Origin: an uncultured beta proteobacterium
Lineage (GTDB): Bacteria > Pseudomonadota > Gammaproteobacteria > Burkholderiales > Burkholderiaceae_B
Direction: 5' to 3'
DNA length: 41,860 bases
Assembly: GCA_903929925.1 (NCBI GenBank)
Contig: CAIYWO010000101.1
Location: 1 to 41,860, forward strand
Positions 25,821 through 33,584 of this stretch are shown one piece after another; position 1 is the first letter of the stretch; every line of letters starts with the position of its first letter. The notes under the pieces were generated by a model, which worked only from the letters and a program-made list of their open reading frames with translations, was not told the DNA's origin and searched no databases. The position numbers and the translations under genes are program-made.

Positions 25821-27104
25821 ATGGCCTCTACGATTGTTGAAAAAATTCTAGCGAAACACGCTGGGCGAGAATCAGTCCGTGCGGGAGAGGTTGTTGTCGC
25901 AAATATCGATTTCGCAATGGTGACGGACACGCGCGCGGTCAACACCATCAAAATGATCGGTAAATTTGGCGACCAGCCGTTGCAGTTTGCAAAAAATACT
26001 GCACTCGTGCTTGATCATTATTCGCCTCCGCCAAACCTGGAGGCGGCGCAAATCCACACTGAAATGCGCAGCTTCGCTGCCGAGCGCGGCACCAAGCTCT
26101 ATGACATTGGTGACGGCATTTGTCATCAGGTGTTGCCAGAAGGTGGGCATTTGACTTGTGGGGATCTTGTTGTTGGCACAGATACGCACTCTGTGACGTA
26201 CGGTGCGTTCAATGCCTTGGGTACGGGCATTGAGGGAACCGACGTCTCAGCGGTCATGATGAGCAGCAAACTCTGGTTTCGTGTTCCTCACACGGTTCGC
26301 ATTAATCTCCAGGGGCGTCTTGCTCCAGGCGTGTGGGCCAAAGACATCACGCTTGCAATGTTGGGGCGCTTCAAAGCAGAGGGTCTCAACGATATAGCGA
26401 TTGAATATGTCGGGGAAGCCGTGGCGGCGATGGACATTGATGATCGGATGACGCTGTGTAACCATGCGGCTGAATTGGGTGCAATGGCGGCGATTCTGGA
26501 GGCCGATGAGAAGACGTTTGCCTGGTTGCGGGCCCATGGTGCCAAGGAGCCGTCTCCAGTTGTGGCTGATCCCGACGCCCAGTACCTAGAGAAAATCGAT
26601 TTTGATGTGTCGAGCCTCGTGCCACAGCTCGCGCGTAAGCATGAAGTGGATGACATCGTTTCTGTCACAGAGGTTATCGGCCAGAAGATCCAATTCGCGC
26701 TGATTGGTACCTGTACGAACGGTCGTCTGGACGATATTCGTCAGGCTGCAGCCATTCTTCGTGGAAAAAAATTGGCTGCTGGTGTTCGCATGATCGTGAC
26801 ACCTGCGTCGCGTCAAATTTACTTAGCGGCCTTAAAGGAAGGGCTGATCGAGGTGTTTGCAAATGCTGGCGCTTCGTTTGAGTCGGCGGGCTGCGGCACC
26901 TGCGTAGGAATTACGAACCGCTTGGTACCGGGTGACGGTGACACGGTAATCTCAACTGCCAACAGAAACTTTAAAGGTCGCTTGAGTAACAAAAATGCGG
27001 ATATCTGGTTGGGCTCGGCTGCAACGGTGGCGGCTTCTGCGTTGACCGGATACATCACTGATCCGCGGGATGTCGTCGGCGGAACTTGGAGGGCTGTAGC
27101 ATGA
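25821..27104 (+). CDS. Aconitase-superfamily hydro-lyase large subunit (LeuC/homoaconitase-like)
   Basis: The protein has 427 residues, the size of the archaeal/two-subunit LeuC-HacA type rather than the 466-residue leucine-pathway LeuC of proteobacteria. The [4Fe-4S] ligands are visible: one cysteine in LIGTCTNGRLDD (around residue 297) and two in ESAGCGTCVGITN (around 357 and 360). Substrate and catalytic blocks include VLDHYSPPPN, GDLVVGTDTHSVTYGAFNALGTGIEGTD and MIVTPASRQIY. Such enzymes add or remove water on a C4-C7 carboxylic acid. The partner subunit gene overlaps it (ATGA). Because it is placed with a Bug receptor and a lyase, a catabolic hydratase (citraconate, dimethylmaleate or aconitate type) is more likely than leucine synthesis; the substrate is inferred. 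Confidence 0.9.
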   Translation: MASTIVEKILAKHAGRESVRAGEVVVANIDFAMVTDTRAVNTIKMIGKFGDQPLQFAKNTALVLDHYSPPPNLEAAQIHTEMRSFAAERGTKLYDIGDGICHQVLPEGGHLTCGDLVVGTDTHSVTYGAFNALGTGIEGTDVSAVMMSSKLWFRVPHTVRINLQGRLAPGVWAKDITLAMLGRFKAEGLNDIAIEYVGEAVAAMDIDDRMTLCNHAAELGAMAAILEADEKTFAWLRAHGAKEPSPVVADPDAQYLEKIDFDVSSLVPQLARKHEVDDIVSVTEVIGQKIQFALIGTCTNGRLDDIRQAAAILRGKKLAAGVRMIVTPASRQIYLAALKEGLIEVFANAGASFESAGCGTCVGITNRLVPGDGDTVISTANRNFKGRLSNKNADIWLGSAATVAASALTGYITDPRDVVGGTWRAVA

Positions 27105-27619
27105 TGACGGCGCATACGTTACAGGTTGTAGGTCCAAGCTTTTTGCTAGGCGACGATGTCAATACAGACATCAATTGTTCAAACAAGTACTTACCTGGCA
27201 AGGATGTCGCTTACGTTGCGCAGCATGCCTTTGAGCAACTTTCACCCAAGCTTGCGGCTGAAGTGCAGGCCAGCGCTGGTGGCATTTTGGTTGCGGGCCA
27301 TCACTTTGGAATTAATTCATCGCGCGAACAGGCGACCCATGTGTTGCATGCGATGAATATCCGGGCTGTTGTGGCGAAGTCGTTTGGTCGGCAATTTTTT
27401 CGCAATGCGATTAATAATGGGTTGCCTGTCTTTGAATGCGATACAGATCAGATCGCCAGTGGAGAGATGATCAGCATCAATTTCGGGGCTGGGGAGCTCA
27501 CGGTGGCAGGACGCAAGGTGCAGCAAGCCCATCCGTTGCCACGAGAGATTCTGGCGATTTTGTCGCTGGGCGGATTGATCCCTTTCCTAAAAAAATATCC
27601 TGATTGGAAGTTTGCATGA
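27101..27619 (+). CDS. Aconitase-superfamily hydro-lyase small subunit (LeuD-like)
   Basis: The protein has 172 residues from the ATG at 27101, which overlaps the large-subunit stop codon and has a GGAGGGC site at a good distance. It is the swivelling beta/alpha domain that completes the aconitase active site. The motif normally read as D-V-D/N-T-D is present in LGDDVNTDINCSNKYLPGKD. The usual FGCGSSREHA is changed to FGINSSREQA: the Ser-Ser-Arg-Glu core is kept but the flanking Cys and His are replaced. The substrate-specificity loop after NKYLP differs from classical LeuD. This supports a substrate other than isopropylmalate. It overlaps the lyase gene downstream by 4 bp. Confidence 0.88.
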   Translation: MMTAHTLQVVGPSFLLGDDVNTDINCSNKYLPGKDVAYVAQHAFEQLSPKLAAEVQASAGGILVAGHHFGINSSREQATHVLHAMNIRAVVAKSFGRQFFRNAINNGLPVFECDTDQIASGEMISINFGAGELTVAGRKVQQAHPLPREILAILSLGGLIPFLKKYPDWKFA

Positions 27620-28509
27620 CGAATGTCACCGCCACACAAAAACGACGTGCTTTGCGTGACCTATTAAAAGGAGCGCAGGCAGTGCGTGCTCCGGGTATCT
27701 ATGACGGCTATGGTGCGCGTTTAGTCGAGCAAGCAGGTTTCTCTGCCGTCTACATGACAGGTAATGGCGTATCGGCAAGTTTGCTTGGGCGCCCAGATGT
27801 GGGCTTAATTGATCTGACACTCATGACAGATCACGCTCGGCGCGTGGCGGGTTCTGTGAGCATCCCTCTGATTTGTGATGCCGACACAGGCTATGGCAAT
27901 GTTGTGAATGTGCGACGTACGATTGCTGAGTTTGAAGCTGCGGGCGTGGCTGCTATACATATGGAAGACCAGATCTCACCGAAGCGCTGCGCGCAGATGC
28001 CGGGTGATCGATCTGTATTGGATTTTGATGATGCAGTGTCAAAAATCGCCGCTGCAAGCGCGGCGCGTTCTGATGCTGAATTTGTTCTGATTGCGCGTAC
28101 AGACTCTGCAGGCGCGCTTGGCTTGGCCGAGGCAATCCGACGCGTGCGCGCTTTCGCACAAGAGGGTGCTGATGCAGTGTTTGTTGAGCTCAAGGCGAGT
28201 CCCTCGCTTCTGGAAGACATTGCGGCGATAAAAGCTGCAGTCAATGTCCCAGTTGTGGTCAACATGGACAGCGGTGGTGCCTTAGCCGGACTGTCGTTTG
28301 ATGCGATGAAGGCTGCTGGGATAGACCTTGGTATTTATCCGGCGATGGCGCGTGGTGCCTTTGGTTTTGCGATGACTGCTGCGTTAGGTCATTTGTCGAA
28401 GGAAGGGAATATGAAAGGTTTTGCTGGGCAGATGTTTAACTCCGCCCAGTACAACGCGGCGCTTGGTATTGATGAAATCGAAGCATGGGAAAAGCGCTTC
28501 GATCGCTAG
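27616..28509 (+). CDS. Isocitrate lyase/PEP mutase superfamily lyase (2-methylisocitrate / dimethylmalate lyase-like)
   Basis: The protein has 297 residues from the ATG at 27616, which overlaps the preceding stop codon (ATGA). It is a short TIM-barrel enzyme. The Mg-binding PLICDADTGYGN, the HMEDQISPKRC loop with the catalytic cysteine, LIARTDS and VVVNMDSGG are all present. Isocitrate and methylisocitrate lyases have K-K/R-C-G-H in the loop; here it is KRCAQ, so the cysteine is kept but Gly-His are replaced. Known short members cleave 2-methylisocitrate, dimethylmalate or oxaloacetate. Following a LeuCD-type hydratase, dimethylmalate-like or methylisocitrate-like cleavage is a reasonable guess. 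The product would be pyruvate or glyoxylate plus a short acid. Confidence 0.87.
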   Translation: MTNVTATQKRRALRDLLKGAQAVRAPGIYDGYGARLVEQAGFSAVYMTGNGVSASLLGRPDVGLIDLTLMTDHARRVAGSVSIPLICDADTGYGNVVNVRRTIAEFEAAGVAAIHMEDQISPKRCAQMPGDRSVLDFDDAVSKIAAASAARSDAEFVLIARTDSAGALGLAEAIRRVRAFAQEGADAVFVELKASPSLLEDIAAIKAAVNVPVVVNMDSGGALAGLSFDAMKAAGIDLGIYPAMARGAFGFAMTAALGHLSKEGNMKGFAGQMFNSAQYNAALGIDEIEAWEKRFDR

Positions 28510-28536
28510 TCCCGAGCTCCTCTACTTACGACAATA

Positions 28537-29232
28537 TCAATCGAGAAATTTAACAAAGTTCGCGACCGGTTCTCGTTCGCTGATGAGCGTGTTTTCGATT
28601 TTGCTCATGTCGGCGACACCGAGAGCGAGCCCGCACATAACAATCTCGTCTTCTGGGATCCCTACAATCTCGCGGATAGTGGGATGGAAGCGGTTGAAGG
28701 CTGCCTGAGCACAGGTGTCAAGGTTGCGGCCACGCGCAGCCACCATGAAGCTTTGGAGGAAGCAACCAAAGTCTAGCCAGGACCCGGTGTTCATTTTTCG
28801 TTCGATCGTAAAAATGATACCGACAGGTGCACCGAAAAATGTGTAGTTTTTTCCGTGCTGGGCATGCATCCCCGCTTTGTCATCGCGGCCAAGTCCCAAT
28901 AATTTATACAGAGCGAGGCCGACTTTACGGCGACGATCAATGTAGGGTGACTCCCATTCCGTTGGGTAGTAGCGGTAGTCTTCTTTTAGAGCTTCGAAGC
29001 GCGCTTTGTCGTTGTAGATCTCGACGATTGCGTTAGACAAACGATCCTTGACCGCGCCCGTTAAGACATACGCTTTCCATGGCTGTGTGTTCGAGCCAGA
29101 CGGTGCGCGTGCAGCGACCTCAAACATTTGCTCAATATCTTCACGCGCAATCGGAGTTGGTAAAAAAGCGCGCATTGAGTGACGAGAAGTCATTGCCTCG
29201 TCGACGATTTGTTGTTGGGTCGTTTGAATCAT
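28537..29232 (-). CDS. Nitroreductase family FMN-dependent oxidoreductase
   Basis: The protein has 231 residues. It belongs to the NfsB/BluB-type flavin reductase fold. The FMN-binding SRHSMRAFLPTPI at the N-terminus, VAARAPSGSNTQPWKAYVLTG and the C-terminal AFNRFHPTIREIVGIPEDEIVMCGLALG are characteristic. These dimeric enzymes reduce nitro groups, quinones or enones with NAD(P)H. The physiological substrate is not deducible. It is a single gene on minus, convergent with the lyase operon 27 bp away and divergent from the acyl-CoA dehydrogenase gene, with 99 bp between their starts. Confidence 0.92.
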   Translation of the reverse strand: MIQTTQQQIVDEAMTSRHSMRAFLPTPIAREDIEQMFEVAARAPSGSNTQPWKAYVLTGAVKDRLSNAIVEIYNDKARFEALKEDYRYYPTEWESPYIDRRRKVGLALYKLLGLGRDDKAGMHAQHGKNYTFFGAPVGIIFTIERKMNTGSWLDFGCFLQSFMVAARGRNLDTCAQAAFNRFHPTIREIVGIPEDEIVMCGLALGVADMSKIENTLISEREPVANFVKFLD

Positions 29233-29275
29233 GTGAGTACCTTCTTTGGATCATTTTTGATGCTGTACGGGTATT

Positions 29276-29304
29276 TTGCCGCATTTTTTTGAAACCCATA
29301 CAAT
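29276..29304 (+). promoter_or_regulatory. Sigma-70-type promoter for the acyl-CoA dehydrogenase operon
   Basis: TTGCCG (29276-29281) and TACAAT (29299-29304) are separated by exactly 17 bp. Transcription would begin near 29311 and the gene's strong AAAGGAG ribosome-binding site follows at about 29318. This is among the clearest promoter-like sites in the window. Confidence 0.5.
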
Positions 29305-29331
29305 CGAGACAAACAATAAAGGAGATTCTCA

Positions 29332-31632
29332 ATGAGTGCCAGCGCGGTTGAAGCCTTTAGTGATAGTGCGCGTGATTTGTTAAGCCGAAACGGAGCGATT
29401 GCGCGGCTTCGTGTCCTAAGTGACTCGCAGGCTACCTTCGACCGTACCGCGTGGCAGGAGATTGCGAACGCGGGTTGGCTAGGCGTACTGGTGTCTGAGG
29501 ATGAGGGGGGCTTGGGTTTAGGCCTGCGCGAGTTAGCCGCCATCGCAGAAGAGGTGGGGCAGGCGCTGTTACCAGAGCCTTATATCGCAGGCTCTGTTCA
29601 AGTCGCCTCCGTGCTGATGGGATGTCCCTCTGGAACATTGCGCAACCAACTTCTTGAGCGCTTAGTAGATGGTTCGTGTGTGTCGGGTTTGGCATGGCAA
29701 GAAAAGCTTGGGCAAATGCAGTCTGCGGATGGGCTGGCCACACAGCTAGTTGCAGAGGGCGATCGACTTAAGTTGTCTGGAAAAAAAGCCTTCGTTGTCC
29801 CGGGCACCGGCGCAGAGGGCTGGATCGTTCTTGCGAGTCAGCAGTCCGAACCCGTCCTAGTGTGGATTGCAGCCAATTCAGCAGGCGTTGTTTGTAGTGA
29901 TGTTCCTGGTGTGGATGGTTTGCCCACTGCGACGCTGACCTTCACAGGCGTTGAAGTTCCGGGGCCTCATGTCTTAATGCGTGGCGGTGAGGTCATCCAT
30001 TTAGTCGATCGTGCGAACGATCGGGCGCGTGTGATTCAAGCGGCTGAGTTGCTTGGTGTCATGCGACGGACATTAAGCCTGACCATTGATTATCTCGGTA
30101 CACGTAAACAGTTTGGGCGAGCGATTGGCAGCTTTCAGGCGTTAAAGCACCGTGCTGTTGATGCCTATATACAAGTCGAGCTGTCCTCTGCCTGCGTGCA
30201 GGATGTGTTGACCCAAATTGAGCAGGGCGGTGATCTTGCTGCCTTAGCAAGTCGTGCAAAATCGCGCACGATTCATGCTGCATTACTTGTCACGCGTATG
30301 GCCATTCAGTTTCATGGTGCGATGGGCTTTACCGATGAGTGTGATGTTGGCTTGTACTTTAAGCGGGCCTTGAAATTGTCGGCTCAACTTGGAAACTTGA
30401 ACGGTCACCGTCAGCGTTACCTTGAGCGATCAACACCCGAGTCTGAGGTGGTGTCAGAAGACGGGGCACAGAATTTCCCGTCCGATGCTAATTGGGATGC
30501 GATGTCTGAGACCGAGTTTCGACAAATGTTGCGAGGGTTCTATTCTAAAAACTACCCTGACTCCTTACGCAATGTACCGAGGCGTCTGCATTGGCACGAG
30601 ATCAAGGATTGGTATTTAACTCTGTCGCAGCAGGGATGGGTTGCCCCGGCTTGGCCCAAGCGTTTTGGCGGGATGGGGCTCTCCCCAGAAAAAATGATTG
30701 CTTACGTCGAAGAGCAAGAGCAGTACGGTGTCGCTCGGGCTCCGGATATGGGGATCGTCATGATCGGCCCCTTATTGATCCAACGCGGAAGTCCAGCTCA
30801 ACAGGAGAAATTTTTACCAAAAATCATTGCCGGTGAACACATATGGTGCCAGGGTTACTCGGAGCCTGGTGCGGGATCCGATTTGGCCTCTTTACGTACT
30901 GAAGCCGTGCGCGATGGTGATGCCTTTATCGTAAATGGTCAGAAAATCTGGACGACGTTGGCGCAGGATGCAACGCATATGTTTGCCTTGGTGCGTACAG
31001 ACAAAGATGCAAAGAAGCAGTCTGGCATTAGCTTCTTGTTGATTGATTTGGCAACTCCAGGTATCACGATCCGACCAATCAAAGACATTGTCGGTTACGA
31101 AGAGTTCTGTGAGGTTTTTTTCGATAACGTGCGGGTGCCAGCTGAAAATCTTGTTGGCGAACTCAACCAGGGCTGGACGATTGCGAAGGCCTTGCTGGGT
31201 TTTGAAAGGATCTTTCTTGGTAGTCCTAAGCAGTCGCGTTATGCGATGAGCCAACTCACCGCGATGGCAGAGCACTTGGGACTCTTTGCGGATCCAGTTT
31301 TTGCGGGTCGCTACGCCGAGTTGATGTTGGATGTTGCGGATCAAGTGTCAGGTTATACGCATTATGCTGATATGGTGAAGCGAGGTGAAGCCTTGCCTCC
31401 GAGTGTGTCTCTCTTGAAAATCTGGGGCACGGACACATACCAAAGAATTTGTGCGCTCATGGTTGAGTATGCGCAGGAGCATGGTGCTTCAGGACTCAAC
31501 AGCGAGCTGTCCCCGTCGGGTTTGAATGTCCCCGCTATTATGTTGAACTCAATTCCGGCCACGATCTATGGGGGCAGCACCGAGGTGCAGAAAGAAATTC
31601 TGGCTAAACACGTGCTTAAGTTGCCAGATTAA
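29332..31632 (+). CDS. Fused two-domain acyl-CoA dehydrogenase
   Basis: The protein has 766 residues and holds two consecutive acyl-CoA dehydrogenase (ACAD) units, about 1-375 and 390-766. Unit 1: GWLGVLVSEDEGGLGLGLRELA, LDYLGTRKQFGRAI-like RKQFGRAIGSFQALKHR, and QFHGAMGFTDECD. Unit 2: WPKRFGGMGLSPEK, YSEPGAGSDLASLRTEA, NGQKIWTTLAQDA for FAD binding, and a C-terminal IYGGSTEVQKEILAKHVL. The usual catalytic glutamate of medium-chain ACADs (YEGT) is glycine here; Glu625 in GFERIFLG lies where isovaleryl-CoA dehydrogenase places its base, so unit 2 may be catalytic. This layout resembles FadE28-FadE29-type two-subunit enzymes joined in one chain. It starts an operon with a crotonase, and the acyl chain is unknown. 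Confidence 0.9.
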   Translation: MSASAVEAFSDSARDLLSRNGAIARLRVLSDSQATFDRTAWQEIANAGWLGVLVSEDEGGLGLGLRELAAIAEEVGQALLPEPYIAGSVQVASVLMGCPSGTLRNQLLERLVDGSCVSGLAWQEKLGQMQSADGLATQLVAEGDRLKLSGKKAFVVPGTGAEGWIVLASQQSEPVLVWIAANSAGVVCSDVPGVDGLPTATLTFTGVEVPGPHVLMRGGEVIHLVDRANDRARVIQAAELLGVMRRTLSLTIDYLGTRKQFGRAIGSFQALKHRAVDAYIQVELSSACVQDVLTQIEQGGDLAALASRAKSRTIHAALLVTRMAIQFHGAMGFTDECDVGLYFKRALKLSAQLGNLNGHRQRYLERSTPESEVVSEDGAQNFPSDANWDAMSETEFRQMLRGFYSKNYPDSLRNVPRRLHWHEIKDWYLTLSQQGWVAPAWPKRFGGMGLSPEKMIAYVEEQEQYGVARAPDMGIVMIGPLLIQRGSPAQQEKFLPKIIAGEHIWCQGYSEPGAGSDLASLRTEAVRDGDAFIVNGQKIWTTLAQDATHMFALVRTDKDAKKQSGISFLLIDLATPGITIRPIKDIVGYEEFCEVFFDNVRVPAENLVGELNQGWTIAKALLGFERIFLGSPKQSRYAMSQLTAMAEHLGLFADPVFAGRYAELMLDVADQVSGYTHYADMVKRGEALPPSVSLLKIWGTDTYQRICALMVEYAQEHGASGLNSELSPSGLNVPAIMLNSIPATIYGGSTEVQKEILAKHVLKLPD

Positions 31633-31692
31633 GTTTGGTTCGGTTGTGCAGTGTGCGCTATGTGCGCATCGATTGTCTTAGACAGGAGTCAG

Positions 31693-32490
31693 ATGTTGGA
31701 AACTATTCAATACGTAGTTAAAGATGGCGTCGGTACGTTGACGCTCAATCGTCCTCAGAGGAAAAATGCAATCGACGCTGTGATGCGCGAGGAACTCAGG
31801 CAAGTGATCGCAACCATGCCTGGTCAGAGAGACTTGCGTGCATTGATTATCACCGGCGCGGGTGCAACGTTTTGTGCTGGCGGTGATATCAGTGTGATGG
31901 GCGCAGGTACGTTAAGTCCTGAAGACGGTCGACACCGCATGCGTCATGATTACCTGTCGTGGATCGAGACACTGCTGCGTCTTGAGATACCGGTGATCTC
32001 AGCTGTGGAAGGGGCTGCCTATGGCGCTGGATTTAGTTTGGCACTCACTGCCGATATCGTGTTGGCTGCTCCGAGTAGCCGGTTTTGTCTTTCATTTATG
32101 AAGTTGGGGCTGATCCCCGATTGCGCCGCTTTCTACACACTTCCGCGCGTCGTTGGCTTGCAGCGAGCCAAAGAGCTCGCGTTTTCAGCGAGGGAGTTAA
32201 GTGCGCAAGAGGCGAAGGATCTGGGGATTGTGCTCGAAGTCTTGCCAGAAGGCCGGGTATTAGAGCGCGCACAACAGATGGCAAATTGTTTTGCGCAAGC
32301 CGCTCCAGCGGCGCTTGCTATGACCAAGAGAGCTTTGAATGCATCGCTAAACAGCTCGCTCGAGGTCATGATGGATATCGAGGCGGATGGTCAGGCTGTT
32401 GCACGCACTAGCCAGTGGCACACGGATGCGGTGCAGCGCTTTTTGAACAAACAACCGTCGGCCTTTAAGTGGCCTAACACGCTGGATTGA
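31693..32490 (+). CDS. Enoyl-CoA hydratase/isomerase family protein (crotonase)
   Basis: The protein has 265 residues from the ATG at 31693, chosen for its AGGAG site; the upstream in-frame start at 31651 lacks one. The crotonase fold is shown by VGTLTLNRPQRKNAID, the oxyanion-hole ITGAGATFCAGGDIS and the second oxyanion block GAAYGAGFSLALTADIVLAA. The active-site loop reads SFMKLGLIPDCAAFYTLPRVVG. The two glutamates of true hydratases are not there, but an aspartate sits as in PaaG-type isomerases (GLxPD), so isomerase activity is likely. Terminal helices (QWHTDAVQRFLNK) are usual. It is 60 bp after the fused ACAD gene and its stop overlaps the next start. Confidence 0.9.
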   Translation: MLETIQYVVKDGVGTLTLNRPQRKNAIDAVMREELRQVIATMPGQRDLRALIITGAGATFCAGGDISVMGAGTLSPEDGRHRMRHDYLSWIETLLRLEIPVISAVEGAAYGAGFSLALTADIVLAAPSSRFCLSFMKLGLIPDCAAFYTLPRVVGLQRAKELAFSARELSAQEAKDLGIVLEVLPEGRVLERAQQMANCFAQAAPAALAMTKRALNASLNSSLEVMMDIEADGQAVARTSQWHTDAVQRFLNKQPSAFKWPNTLD

Positions 32491-33116
32491 TGTATTTCTC
32501 GTCCTCCAAGGAACTCGGTCGAGTACCCCTCACTCTAGTTTGTGGTGAGGACGTTTCTGTTCGGCGTTTATTTGTAAAGCGTTTGTTGGCCCAACTCGCG
32601 CCGTATTCCTTTACGCTGTTGGCTCAGCGTCCTGAGGTCGAGGGCGCCTTTCAGGAGCACGCGGTCCGGTGGTTTGATGGTGCGATGGGGGCGGTCAATG
32701 AGGACTGCCTCTGTTGTGGCTTGCGCAGTGGGTTGGGTGATGCGTTGCGCAGTGTTTTTTTGAGCGCGTTGTCAACGCGCTCTGAGCGACTAGAGCGGGT
32801 GCTGATCGATGCTAGTGGCATCCGCAGAGAGCAATTGGAGCAGACGTTAAAGCACACGCCCTTTTTGGGGCAGCGGTTTGTGCACCAATCAACAATACGG
32901 GTTGTCGATCCGACAGAGTTTGATATGGGATGTCTTGAGGTCCGGCCAGTCGGATGTGTTGTGGTGCATCGCCCTGATGGTTTGAGTAACGAGGCGTTTG
33001 AGTCTGCCTTTGAAAATATTGAAAGAGCTGTCACGGCTGTCTCCCCAGAATTGGCCGTCGTGCGACTATTTTCTGAAACCCTTGTTGCTGATATGCGTCT
33101 GATAGTTGGGAAATAA
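32490..33116 (+). CDS. Degenerate CobW/COG0523-like protein (nucleotide-binding motifs lost)
   Basis: The protein has 208 residues. I recognise the layout of the COG0523 metallochaperone GTPases but with key changes. The N-terminal PLTLVCGEDVSVRRLFVKRLL lines up with P-V-T-x-x-x-G-F-L-G-A-G-K-T-T, so the Walker A glycines, lysine and threonines are gone. The metal-binding CxCC motif is intact in NEDCLCCGLRSGLGDAL, and VLIDASGIRREQ matches the switch strand (ETSG in the family). The NKxD guanine-recognition motif appears as HRPD. The usual C-terminal domain is missing. The ATG overlaps the crotonase stop (TGATG). A metal-binding protein without GTPase activity is the best reading; the homology is by pattern and needs a profile search. 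Confidence 0.6.
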   Translation: MYFSSSKELGRVPLTLVCGEDVSVRRLFVKRLLAQLAPYSFTLLAQRPEVEGAFQEHAVRWFDGAMGAVNEDCLCCGLRSGLGDALRSVFLSALSTRSERLERVLIDASGIRREQLEQTLKHTPFLGQRFVHQSTIRVVDPTEFDMGCLEVRPVGCVVVHRPDGLSNEAFESAFENIERAVTAVSPELAVVRLFSETLVADMRLIVGK

Positions 33117-33137
33117 CCGCAATTTCGGTAAAAAGGC

Positions 33138-33167
33138 TTGAGGTTGGAGAGGGAAGTGCGCTACACT
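33138..33167 (+). promoter_or_regulatory. Possible orphan promoter upstream of a gene-free stretch
   Basis: TTGAGG (33138-33143) and TACACT (33162-33167) with an 18-bp spacer would start a plus-strand transcript near 33174 antisense to the tRNA downstream, or a small RNA ending near the hairpin at 33393-33425. By eye only. Confidence 0.3.
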
Positions 33168-33384
33168 TATTCCTACTATCTTCTTCGCGCAATCTTATGC
33201 GCCGGTCTTGCACGCTATGCGTGAGGCCCTGGTTCAAACCGTAACGATTCAATTGCTCCGATCTGACCAAGACAACTAGTGTGTCGATTTAGACTTTCAC
33301 ATGTTGCGCGCCATTGCTGCGATGAGGTTTGTTACGCATTGATCCAGCTAGATAAATATTCAATGTACGGCCGAACGGGATCTA

Positions 33385-33425
33385 CAAAATAAAACTGGCC
33401 GAGCGCCATAAGCGATCGACCAGTT
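33385..33425 (-). terminator. Intrinsic terminator of tRNA-fMet
   Basis: On the minus strand the tRNA is followed within 6 bp by AACTGG...CCAGTT, with an inner CGA..TCG and CGC..GCG pairing, then TTTTATTTTG. This is a typical Rho-independent terminator ending the tRNA transcript. Confidence 0.7.
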
Positions 33426-33430
33426 GTATT

Positions 33431-33507
<77 letters not shown>

Positions 33508-33584
33508 TCTGAAGAAAAGAAGTATAGCGTACATACCGCTTTAGAACAAGTTGCCTAGAGCGCTTAATAGGAAATGAAAGACTT

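Larger units (their letters stand above)
33117..33430. other. Gene-free stretch between the CobW-like gene and tRNA-fMet
   Basis: About 310 bp with no convincing gene. It contains a promoter-like pair (33138-33167), a short GCGCA-ATCTTA-TGCGC inverted repeat, a 22-codon open frame starting GTG at 33157 region that is not supported, and the tRNA terminator at its right end. No transposon remnant or known RNA family was recognised. Confidence 0.6.

Noticed and set aside
25821..27619. leuC/leuD of leucine biosynthesis
   Set aside because: The size is of the two-subunit homoaconitase type, small-subunit motifs are altered, no leuB is adjacent, and the neighbours are a Bug receptor and a lyase. 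The gene symbols were therefore withheld.
33157..33225. 22-codon open frame starting GTG after GGGAAG, with further open codons after its stop
   Set aside because: Too short, the start overlaps the -10 box of the candidate promoter, and no homology is recognised. It could be a gene remnant, but this cannot be shown.
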